Shown in pieces: positions 1 through 5,001 of a stretch of DNA of 5,262 nt; position 1 is the stretch's first letter; the number at the start of each line of letters is the position of its first letter. Source of the DNA: Sulfurimonadaceae bacterium (lineage in GTDB: Bacteria > Campylobacterota > Campylobacteria > Campylobacterales > Sulfurimonadaceae); NCBI GenBank assembly GCA_030610325.1, contig JAUWRZ010000176.1:1-5262 (forward strand). The letters run 5' to 3'. The notes under the pieces are model-generated. The model made no database searches. It saw nothing but the letters and a program-made list of their open reading frames with translations, and was not told where the DNA came from. The translations under genes and the position numbers were made by a program.

Positions 1-405
1 AAGAGTCTGCTTCTAAACAAGACTCAGGCAGCACAGGTATCTAAAGTGGCAAAAGCCAAGCTTACGACTAAACTTTTCCGTACCTTTATCATCGACAGGG
101 ATGGTAAAAGAGTAGGACACGCAGTCTTGCTTAATGAGACCGTACGGACCAAAAATGCAGCAGTGCTGTACCTCATCGGTGCGGAAGGTGACATCAAAGC
201 GATCGAGATCATCGCCTTTAATGAACCGCCGGAATACATCCCAGCTTCACATTGGATAGAGCAGTTCAAAGATAAAAGTATCAAAGATGAACTGCGTGTA
301 GATAGAGATATCCCCACCATCACTGGGGCTACGATGTCAGCAAGAAACATCGCTGATGGTGCCCGTGTCGCATTGGCGTTGTATGAGACGGTACTAAAGA
401 GATGA
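1..405 (+). CDS. FMN-binding domain protein (covalent flavoprotein), 5' end missing
   Basis: The reading frame is open from base 1, so the gene probably begins upstream of the window. A GTG at 46 exists but would remove residues in the same frame that look like ordinary coding sequence. The last 134 residues form an FMN-binding domain of the NqrC/RnfG type. The diagnostic motif is TGATMS at 322-339; in this family FMN is joined by a phosphoester bond to the Thr after GA, here the codon 331-333. Family-like segments upstream include VRTKNAAVLYLI and EIIAFNEPPEYIP, and the tail ARNIADGARVALALYE follows the motif. Such proteins are normally exported or membrane-anchored one-electron carriers; any signal peptide here would lie outside the window. 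The gene overlaps the next by ATGA, and an ApbE flavin transferase lies about 0.9 kb away, which supports covalent flavinylation. Confidence 0.9.
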   Translation, partial: KSLLLNKTQAAQVSKVAKAKLTTKLFRTFIIDRDGKRVGHAVLLNETVRTKNAAVLYLIGAEGDIKAIEIIAFNEPPEYIPASHWIEQFKDKSIKDELRVDRDIPTITGATMSARNIADGARVALALYETVLKR

Positions 406-875
406 AGTTCACACTAAGCAATGATCATCAAAAAGACAGAGTGATGAACACCCTGCTTACCGGACTGATGATCTTCATCCTGCTATTTTTAGGCTTTGAC
501 CTACTCTTCAGATCTGAACAGACCGGTCTCACCTATACTACGATGTACACTACACTCTTTGGGGATGAAGAGGCGTTTTTGGACCCACTCCCCTTCAGCT
601 CTCTGCTGGAGATGCTCCATGCCGACACTTTTTTTGCCATGATGCTCCTGCTTACACTCGGTGCGGTCTATGGTCGTGTGGCACGCTCTAAAATCGCAAG
701 AGTGATATTGATCAATATTACTATGTTAAGTGCCCTTCTTAGCATCATCACACCACTACTGGCTTACTACTACTCGCCCCTGTTCATCTGGCTCTGGCTT
801 ATCACACTGTTTACCTGGCATACCGGTGCTGTCGCCATGTCATTGATATCGCTTTGGAGGCTACACCGTCCATGA
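402..875 (+). CDS. Small four-helix integral membrane protein, first of a tandem pair
   Basis: I do not recognise a named family. The 157-residue product has four hydrophobic segments at about 17-36, 71-91, 99-123 and 127-151, with a roughly 35-residue hydrophilic stretch between the first two. His73 lies at the start of helix 2 and His140 in helix 4; these could be heme or quinone ligands, but that is speculation. The ATG overlaps the stop of the FMN-binding gene by 4 bases (ATGA), indicating translational coupling; no strong ribosome site is seen. A second Met at residue 15 is an alternative start that would still keep all four helices. The sequence resembles the next protein, sharing G-x-T-x9-G-x2-E-x-F-x2-x-P before LLE, then ALL-x-I-x2-P and FIW-x2-LI-x-L. 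In context it is probably the membrane partner of the flavoprotein. Confidence 0.85.
   Translation: MKFTLSNDHQKDRVMNTLLTGLMIFILLFLGFDLLFRSEQTGLTYTTMYTTLFGDEEAFLDPLPFSSLLEMLHADTFFAMMLLLTLGAVYGRVARSKIARVILINITMLSALLSIITPLLAYYYSPLFIWLWLITLFTWHTGAVAMSLISLWRLHRP
856..860 (+). promoter_or_regulatory. Ribosome binding site deciding the start of the second membrane gene
   Basis: GGAGG ends 11 bases before the ATG at 872, which itself overlaps the previous stop as ATGA. Together these favour ATG 872 over the in-frame TTG at 854, which would place the ribosome site inside the coding sequence. Confidence 0.65.
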
Positions 876-1339
876 AAGCAGCTTACCGTTATAGTGTCGC
901 CTACTTCTCACTCTTTGGCCTGATACTTCTTTTGAGTGGTCTATGGTTGTTTGGACTGAAGATCGGATTTACTCCTGATGCAGTCTCAGCTTACTATCTG
1001 GGATCGGCAGAAATGTTTACCCAGCCTAAAAGTACACATGGCCTACTTGAGATAGCCGTGCCGCATCTGGGTGCGATGGGTCTGTTTATCATGGTAAGTG
1101 CCCATTTTCTTATCTTTGTACCCAAAGAGAGACGACGTCATGCACTAGCGCTAAGCATTGCACTTTTTACTACTGCACTGTTAAACATCTTCGCACCCTT
1201 TGCGATCATCGCAGGTCTTCACAGCTTCATATGGATAAAGCTTATCTCACTTATAGCACTACAACTTTTGGGACTCCATCTGCTCTGGGTCATCTTTAGC
1301 GAAGCCTTTAGGACACTCTATCACCATCGTGAGATCTGA
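872..1339 (+). CDS. Small four-helix integral membrane protein, second of a tandem pair
   Basis: No family name is recognised. Starting at ATG 872 (4-base overlap with the previous gene, GGAGG upstream), the product has 155 residues. It has hydrophobic helices at about 10-30, 61-83, 91-114 and 118-143, and a basic cytoplasmic-looking KERRRH turn between helices 2 and 3. Histidines stand out: His65 and His78 are 13 apart within helix 2, His117 precedes helix 4 and His136 is inside it. A 13-residue His spacing in one helix recalls b-type heme ligands in cytochrome b and ferric-reductase-like proteins, but fold membership is not shown. It aligns with the preceding protein over most of its length without large gaps, so the pair probably arose by duplication and may form a heterodimer. 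It is the last gene of the plus-strand cluster and ends 4 bases from the convergent apbE gene. Confidence 0.85.
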   Translation: MKAAYRYSVAYFSLFGLILLLSGLWLFGLKIGFTPDAVSAYYLGSAEMFTQPKSTHGLLEIAVPHLGAMGLFIMVSAHFLIFVPKERRRHALALSIALFTTALLNIFAPFAIIAGLHSFIWIKLISLIALQLLGLHLLWVIFSEAFRTLYHHREI

Positions 1340-1343
1340 CACC

Positions 1344-2297
1344 CTACGTCCCGGTCAAACTAAACGCCTGCGTATATCTAGCCATATTTTTTTCGATCTT
1401 ATGACCTTTTGCAGTGATAAGTAGATAGCCGACCTTAAGCGTATCTAAAAACTTGATAGCCTCCGACCTAGGCATGACTGATGCAGCAGTCGCATAAGCA
1501 TCCAGGTCACTGTTACGTGACTGTCCGACCAGGGTAATAGATGCAAACTCATGCTGGGAACGTTTACGCTTTGGGTCTATGAGATGGTTGTTTCTCTTCT
1601 CCTTGACATAACGACGATAGTTCCCACTTGTAGAGATAGCCATGTTTGGTAGACTTGTCTTAAAAGATGCTATCGTCCCTTCAGAAAAGGGATCCTGGAT
1701 ATTTACCGTACAAAGATCTAGGCAGCGGATATCACCACTGGCTGCAATACTACCCCGCTCTATGCCATCATGATGATAAAGCTCAGCTACTTTGTCGACC
1801 GCATACCCTTTTCCCATACCACCCAGATCGATCGTCACTCCCGTTCCTAAAGAAGCACTCTGCTCACTAAATGCGATAGCACTGTTATTGATCAGTGCCA
1901 GATCCAACTCACGCTCATCCGCCAAACGTTCATCTTCGCCAAAGTGGTAGATGTCTTTGGTGATCGAACCGACGGTGATGTCAAAATAGCCGTTCGTCTG
2001 GGCATAATAGCGCTGACTTAACAGAAGTGCTTCATAAGTCTCATAAGAGATACTGACGCTCTCACCATGGTTTAGACGGTAGACCTCTGCTGTGGGTGCG
2101 TAGCTCGAAAGTGCCATCTCAATATCATGGATACGCTCAAATCCTTTTTGGATCCACCTTGCTTGAGTCACAGGAAGGGAGATAGTGACCAGTGTACCCA
2201 TATGCATCTGGGTACGTGAGAGCATCGATTCAGTAGCACTGAGTGAGAGAGTAAGGATCAGAGAAAGAGAGAAAGCCTGTAGTAGTCTGAGACCCAT
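1344..2297 (-). CDS. apbE: FAD:protein FMN transferase (ApbE family), exported
   Basis: ApbE uses FAD and Mg2+ to attach FMN covalently to the Thr of S/TGAT motifs in exported flavoproteins. The 317 residues are of usual family length. Family motifs in order are MGT near 33-35, LSSYAPTAEVYRLN at 63-76, FDITVGSI at 105-112, DLGGMGKGYAVD at 157-168, SGDI at 187-190, TSGNYRRY at 223-230, HLIDP at 238-242 and DLDAYAT at 264-270. Asp266 and Thr270 correspond to the metal-site residues of the family. The N-terminus (about 1-20) is a signal peptide with no lipobox Cys, so the enzyme is probably soluble or loosely held in the periplasm rather than a lipoprotein. It starts 6 bases after the HAD gene stop, with AGGA 11 bases before its ATG, so it is co-transcribed with that gene. 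The likely client is the FMN-binding protein at 1-405. Confidence 0.96.
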   Translation of the reverse strand: MGLRLLQAFSLSLILTLSLSATESMLSRTQMHMGTLVTISLPVTQARWIQKGFERIHDIEMALSSYAPTAEVYRLNHGESVSISYETYEALLLSQRYYAQTNGYFDITVGSITKDIYHFGEDERLADERELDLALINNSAIAFSEQSASLGTGVTIDLGGMGKGYAVDKVAELYHHDGIERGSIAASGDIRCLDLCTVNIQDPFSEGTIASFKTSLPNMAISTSGNYRRYVKEKRNNHLIDPKRKRSQHEFASITLVGQSRNSDLDAYATAASVMPRSEAIKFLDTLKVGYLLITAKGHKIEKNMARYTQAFSLTGT

Positions 2298-2303
2298 CGT
2301 ATG

Positions 2304-2945
2304 CTATTTCCTGTTAGCGCTAATGATCTCAAGCAACCTTTTGGGATCATCTATGACGTGGTCACCCTCACCCTCTATACTAAATCCCCAGGTCACAAAG
2401 ACACCGCTGATCCCGGCATTGACGGCTGCTTCCATATCTTTGGAGTTATCGCCGATCATCCAGGCGCTGTCACGACCATGTTCAAATCCGAAGCCCTGCA
2501 GGATCTGATGCAACATCTCTCTGTCAGGTTTTGGGTTCTCGACCATATCTGCACCGATGATCCAGGTAAATCGCTCTGCTACTCCCAAGTGAGTGAGCAT
2601 ACGTCTGGCAAACTTACTTGGGGCATTAGTCGCCACTGCCAACCGGATATCCTCCTCCTCAAGCTTTTCAAGCAGTGTCCTCACACCATCATAAAGCCTT
2701 GGGTTCTGAACACACTGCTCATGATAGTGCTCCTCGAAAAGCAGCTTGTCACGATCATGATAGAGATCAGTCCCATAAAAGAGTTTGGGGAGGTTACGCT
2801 GATGACGGTTGATGGCCTCGACAACGAACTCACTAAGCAGCGGTCCCAACCCGTGATGTGCTTGCCTGACATGGTTGATGGAGGTCGTAATATCATGTTG
2901 CGAGTCTATCAGCGTCCCATCCATATCAAAGATGACTACTTGCAT
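2304..2945 (-). CDS. HAD-superfamily hydrolase, phosphoglycolate-phosphatase-like
   Basis: This is a 213-residue soluble haloacid dehalogenase-type phosphatase with an alpha-helical cap (subfamily IA). The motifs are complete: DMDGT at 7-11 with nucleophile Asp7 and acid/base Asp9, TN at 106-107 (motif II), Lys139 within NPKPDREML (motif III), and GDNSKD at 165-170 with Asp166 and Asp170 for Mg2+ (motif IV). The closest named relatives are Gph-like phosphoglycolate phosphatases and pyrophosphatases such as PpaX, but substrate cannot be read from the sequence, so no symbol is given. The ATG at 2945 has a strong AAAAGGGG ribosome site 7 bases away. It lies 6 bases upstream of apbE on the same strand. 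Because ApbE consumes FAD and releases AMP, a link to flavin nucleotide metabolism is possible, but this is only inference from position. Confidence 0.93.
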   Translation of the reverse strand: MQVVIFDMDGTLIDSQHDITTSINHVRQAHHGLGPLLSEFVVEAINRHQRNLPKLFYGTDLYHDRDKLLFEEHYHEQCVQNPRLYDGVRTLLEKLEEEDIRLAVATNAPSKFARRMLTHLGVAERFTWIIGADMVENPKPDREMLHQILQGFGFEHGRDSAWMIGDNSKDMEAAVNAGISGVFVTWGFSIEGEGDHVIDDPKRLLEIISANRK

Positions 2946-2952
2946 GTCTGAT

Positions 2953-2960
2953 CCCCTTTT
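2953..2960 (-). promoter_or_regulatory. Strong ribosome binding site of the HAD phosphatase
   Basis: On the minus strand AAAAGGGG lies 7 bases before the ATG at 2945, fixing that start. TATAAA-like sequence directly next to it is too close to serve as a promoter for this start. Confidence 0.7.
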
Positions 2961-3000
2961 ATATGTCGTCTCTCATTCACTTTTAAAGTCGCATCTCTCT

Positions 3001-3026
3001 CGCTCCTCAAGTTTTACTTGGGAGTG
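3001..3026. repeat. Left hairpin of the REP-like pair
   Basis: CTCC(T)CAAGT at 3003-3012 pairs with ACTTGGGAG at 3016-3024 around a TTT loop, giving nine base pairs with one bulged T at 3007. A G-T wobble and a C-G pair extend it to 3001-3026. This is the better-preserved hairpin of the two. Confidence 0.65.
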
Positions 3027-3077
3027 CATATAGCAGTCTTAATACTTGTCTCGTCTTCAAATATTCAGGATTCATTA

Positions 3078-3092
3078 CCAAGTAAGACTTGG
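3078..3092. repeat. Right hairpin of the REP-like pair
   Basis: CCAAGT at 3078-3083 and ACTTGG at 3087-3092 form a perfect six-pair stem with an AAG loop. The GAGCGAGA that follows has no complementary partner on the left side (TTA instead of CTC), so this copy keeps only the inner stem. Confidence 0.6.
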
Positions 3093-3127
3093 GAGCGAGA
3101 CAGAGACTTAAATACTAATATCTTATC

Positions 3128-3268
3128 CTAATAACCCTGCTCTGCGATAAACGCTTCGTAGACATACATCTCCTCATCAGAGACAGTCCCACTCTTCTCA
3201 TCGACTTGCTTCTTCTCTTCAGCCAAGCTATTCTCTTCACTCTCGCACTCTTCTAGCTCTTTACTCAC
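3128..3268 (-). CDS. Acidic 46-residue ORF: coupled small protein or frameshifted C-terminus of the upstream gene
   Basis: A reading frame from GTG 3268 to TAG 3128 encodes a Glu-rich hydrophilic peptide beginning SKELEECESEENSLAEEKK and ending EAFIAEQGY. Its GTG lies inside the last codons of the two-helix membrane protein (8-base overlap) and it is in the +1 frame relative to that gene. There is no convincing ribosome site, only AAGAAGAG a few bases upstream. The acidic style, a Cys in an E-E-C context and the natural-looking end match the tail of the upstream protein, where KEECSE stops and (K)ELEECESE resumes. That makes a frameshifted C-terminal extension a good alternative: either a programmed shift near GAG-TAA-A, a natural mutation or a sequencing error. 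A separate, translationally coupled small protein cannot be excluded. Confidence 0.5.
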   Translation of the reverse strand: MSKELEECESEENSLAEEKKQVDEKSGTVSDEEMYVYEAFIAEQGY

Positions 3269-3644
3269 TGCACTCTTCTTTCATCTCGGTCATAAACTCC
3301 AGATACTCTTTGTCATTGGCCTGATCGATCTTATTGAAATCTTCCAGAGTATACTCTTTGAAGATCTTATCGTCTATACATTCACAGTGACTCGTATTAT
3401 GCTCTTTCATACAAGCTTCGAGCACCTGCGCTTTATCACTCTCCTGCCAGCTAAAATACTTGTTATAAAACGGCATGAAGGCCCAGATCGCAAAACCGAC
3501 TGTAAGGACGATGTTGGTAAGGTATTCCTTTTTTTTCGTGACCATATAACGCCTGATATCATAGATGATAAAGATCAGGAAGATGACCTCAAGGACTATC
3601 GTAAACCAGTCACTCTCGTAAAACGCTATTAATGCATCAAACAT
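3261..3644 (-). CDS. Two-helix membrane protein with Cys-rich C-terminal domain, unknown function
   Basis: I do not recognise a named family. The 127-residue product has two transmembrane helices at about 12-29 and 42-60, separated by a basic loop (RRYMVTKKK) that should be cytoplasmic. By the positive-inside rule both termini would then be outside, placing the C-terminal half in the periplasm. That half carries Cys78, Cys87 and Cys89 in a C-x8-C-x-C pattern followed by IDDKIFKEYTLEDF, a layout common in small secreted or membrane-tethered bacterial domains where the Cys form disulfides. A fourth Cys (125) is near the end. The start ATG 3644 is fixed by an in-frame TAA just upstream; the ribosome site is weak. 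The tail is very acidic and ends in KEECSE, overlapping an acidic +1-frame ORF that may be its true C-terminus. Confidence 0.8.
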   Translation of the reverse strand: MFDALIAFYESDWFTIVLEVIFLIFIIYDIRRYMVTKKKEYLTNIVLTVGFAIWAFMPFYNKYFSWQESDKAQVLEACMKEHNTSHCECIDDKIFKEYTLEDFNKIDQANDKEYLEFMTEMKEECSE

Positions 3645-3669
3645 ACTTTACACGATCACAATGATATTT

Positions 3670-3732
3670 TTATCTTCTACTCTTTTTGATTCTGGGTTCA
3701 TCTTTGATATTTGCCTTGAGATTTTTCGACAT
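3670..3732 (-). CDS. Possible 20-residue basic leader ORF
   Basis: ATG 3732 to TAA 3670 encodes MSKNLKANIKDEPRIKKSRR, a Lys/Arg-rich peptide. It has a well-placed AAAGG ribosome-like site five bases upstream and ends 25 bases before the next minus-strand gene, which lacks a good ribosome site of its own. It could be a leader peptide or a small basic protein. Against it, 20 codons can occur by chance, and the ATG is part of a TATAATG sequence that may instead be a promoter -10 box; both readings cannot hold for the same transcript. Confidence 0.2.
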   Translation of the reverse strand: MSKNLKANIKDEPRIKKSRR

Positions 3733-3736
3733 TATA
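3731..3736 (-). promoter_or_regulatory. Candidate -10 box for the two-helix membrane gene
   Basis: A perfect TATAAT on the minus strand lies about 87 bases upstream of ATG 3644. No clear -35 box is visible, which is common in Campylobacterota sigma-70 promoters. A perfect 11-base palindrome (AGCAT-T-ATGCT, 3744-3754) sits 7 bases upstream of it, in the spacer, where a repressor could bind. The alternative is that this is the start region of the 20-codon ORF. Confidence 0.35.
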
Positions 3737-3832
3737 CCTTTGTAGCATTATGCTTAGGTGAGGGATGTTTGGATCTTCATCACTGATAGCTATACCTACT
3801 CGTCACTCTTTCAAAGCTTGAGACCGGTACAG

Positions 3833-4621
3833 TCATACACTCTTTAGTAATCCCAACCCAAGAGCTCTGATCTCTTTCGCTCTGTGGAAATGGAATGTCT
3901 TATAGCCTTTTGTGGCTGGCTCCAAAAGGTAGATGTTTTTTGTACTCTTGCCTAAAAAGGTCTGAGTCTGGTTGTAGATGAGCAGTCTCACAGATTTCTC
4001 AAACATCTCCAGTACGTTTAAGGTCTTGAAAAAGCTATCCGGCATGACATTATGAAAAGAGTTCTTACCCAGTACATCGACAGCCAGGACATCCTCATAG
4101 ACTGCTTCATCAATACCCAGGTTCTCAGAGAGAAAACCATCGCCATAGACATCACCATCTATGATGTGCTCTTCAAATATCCCAGGTATTGCCATCGTAG
4201 CAAGGACAGCGTCTTTGATGTAGATATCATCAGATGCATCAAAGACTCTTTTGTGACCGTTTCGCAGGTTCGTTGCAATAAGCTTGAGCGCTATCTCCGT
4301 CTCGCCCATCTTCTTCCCTTTAAACATACTGTCAAAGATGCCGGCTATCTTGTCGTTATCGACCACTGCATTTCCCGAAAAAGAGAACTTTATCCAGTTA
4401 AACATGCCGGAAAAACGTTCGATATGTTCAAATACCTCCTCTTCTCTCATGCCTATGGCGATGCAGGCACCGATTATGCCGCCCATACTTGTCCCGACTA
4501 TCTCACCAGGCACTAGATACTCCTGCTCAAGATCATGCAGTACACCCAGATGGGCGATGCCTAATGCACCTCCACCGGAGAGGACCAACGTAAACTCTTC
4601 TGTTTGGATATTTTTGATCAT
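3833..4621 (-). CDS. Patatin-like phospholipase (RssA/YchK-type serine hydrolase)
   Basis: This is a 262-residue, apparently cytoplasmic, patatin-family lipid acyl hydrolase using a Ser-Asp dyad. The oxyanion-hole glycine loop is SGGGALG at 15-21, the nucleophile elbow is GTSMG at 43-47 with Ser45, and the catalytic Asp is Asp161 in GDGFLSENL, where the family usually has DG[GA]. The Phe in the third position is a mild deviation. Between them lie VVDNDKIAGIFDSMF and a TNLRNGHKRVFD segment typical of short bacterial patatin-like proteins. No signal peptide or membrane segment is present. The start at ATG 4621 is forced by an in-frame TAA at 4630-4628, and no ribosome site fits in between; a TATAAT ends 5 bases before the ATG, suggesting leaderless mRNA. 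It is divergent from the small plus-strand gene at 4710. Its physiological substrate is unknown. Confidence 0.93.
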   Translation of the reverse strand: MIKNIQTEEFTLVLSGGGALGIAHLGVLHDLEQEYLVPGEIVGTSMGGIIGACIAIGMREEEVFEHIERFSGMFNWIKFSFSGNAVVDNDKIAGIFDSMFKGKKMGETEIALKLIATNLRNGHKRVFDASDDIYIKDAVLATMAIPGIFEEHIIDGDVYGDGFLSENLGIDEAVYEDVLAVDVLGKNSFHNVMPDSFFKTLNVLEMFEKSVRLLIYNQTQTFLGKSTKNIYLLEPATKGYKTFHFHRAKEIRALGLGLLKSV

Positions 4622-4626
4622 ACAGG

Positions 4627-4632
4627 ATTATA
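4627..4632 (-). promoter_or_regulatory. Candidate -10 box of the patatin-like gene, implying a leaderless transcript
   Basis: Minus-strand TATAAT is separated from ATG 4621 by only five bases (CCTGT). Transcription normally begins 5-9 bases after the -10 box, so the A of the ATG would be at or near +1. No -35 match is obvious. Confidence 0.45.
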
Positions 4633-4697
4633 CACTGAGCATGATACATCTTCGGCCTTTTAGGCTTTCTTCGTTAACATACACTCTACACTGAGAT

Positions 4698-4703
4698 AAA
4701 AGG
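4698..4703 (+). promoter_or_regulatory. Ribosome binding site of the 67-residue protein gene
   Basis: AAAAGG lies six bases before ATG 4710, a good spacing. It supports both the reality and the start of this small gene. Confidence 0.65.
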
Positions 4704-4709
4704 TCCATC

Positions 4710-4913
4710 ATGGGAAGCTGCGCATACGTACCTCCAGTAGTCCGTAAGAAACAAGAGATCGTCGAGTTGGCGATCGAGCTCGAAGAGATGGGTGAGCTAG
4801 ATCTCTTTGTCAAGCTTGTACTCGAATATGATATCCTCGACTTCTATGAAGATAACAATGCCTCTATCACGAAAGAGTTGAGTGAATGGCTACAGACAAA
4901 AGCTCACAGCTGA
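4710..4913 (+). CDS. Small hypothetical protein, 67 residues
   Basis: I do not recognise the family. The product is a soluble, acidic, probably all-helical protein: a short N-terminus MGSCAYVPP with one Cys, a basic patch RKK at 12-14, then an amphipathic Glu/Leu-rich helix (IVELAIELEEMGELDLFVKLVL). A second acidic segment, YDILDFYEDNN, precedes a last helix ending ELSEWLQTKAHS. There is no signal peptide or membrane helix. The gene has a clear AAAAGG ribosome site and codon use like its neighbours. It is the only gene on the plus strand between the patatin-like gene, from which it diverges with 88 bases between start codons, and proB 181 bases downstream. It could be a small regulatory or partner protein, but nothing in the sequence shows which. 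Confidence 0.7.
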   Translation: MGSCAYVPPVVRKKQEIVELAIELEEMGELDLFVKLVLEYDILDFYEDNNASITKELSEWLQTKAHS

Positions 4914-4986
4914 CTTTCATCACCTTCCTATATTTACAAGGACTAACGTCCTCTGAGTTGATTCGCTATACTTCCACATCAATATC

Positions 4987-5001
4987 ATCAGCTTAGCTGA
5001 T
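4987..5001. repeat. 15-base perfect palindrome upstream of proB
   Basis: ATCAGCT and AGCTGAT flank a single T. It could be an operator for a dimeric regulator or an RNA hairpin with a six-pair stem and three-base loop. It lies 93 bases before the proB start. Confidence 0.4.

Larger units (their letters stand above)
2981..3113. repeat. Inverted pair of REP-like elements (REPIN-like)
   Basis: Two arms in opposite orientation flank a spacer of about 56 bases. The left arm (core 2997-3021) reads TCTCGCTCC-t-CAAGT then TTTACTTGG. The reverse complement of the right arm (3078-3102) reads TCTCGCTCCC-AAGT then CTTACTTGG, differing by one indel and about one substitution. Weaker matching continues outward through AGTC and TTTAA on both sides, reaching about 2981 and 3113. 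Each arm also folds on itself. The GCTCC-CAAG...CTTGG-GAGC pattern resembles REP-type palindromes mobilised by RAYT (IS200/605-related) transposases, and an inverted doublet is the REPIN arrangement. No transposase is present here. It sits in the 182-base gap downstream of one minus-strand gene and upstream of the HAD gene, a typical site for such elements. No T-run follows either hairpin, so it is not an obvious intrinsic terminator. Confidence 0.6.

Noticed and set aside
24..350. Minus-strand open frame of 108 codons
   Set aside because: It is the shadow of the FMN-binding domain, which carries the TGATMS motif on the plus strand.
854..871. TTG 854 as the start of the second membrane protein
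   Set aside because: ATG 872 makes an ATGA overlap and is preceded by GGAGG at a workable distance.
2301..2951. Long plus-strand open frame of 216 codons
   Set aside because: It lies exactly opposite the HAD phosphatase, which has all four catalytic motifs and a strong ribosome site; the plus-strand translation has no recognisable features.
3001..3026. The strong left REP hairpin as an intrinsic terminator
   Set aside because: No T-run follows on either strand, and the inverted partner with the same sequence is better explained by a repeat element.
4052..4516. Plus-strand open frame of 154 codons
   Set aside because: It is antisense to the patatin-like gene with GGGALG, GTSMG and the catalytic Asp; no ribosome site or family features are visible on the plus strand.
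4655..4665. GCCT-TTT-AGGC followed by TTTCTTC as a possible terminator
   Set aside because: The stem has only four pairs and lies between two divergent starts, where no terminator is expected.
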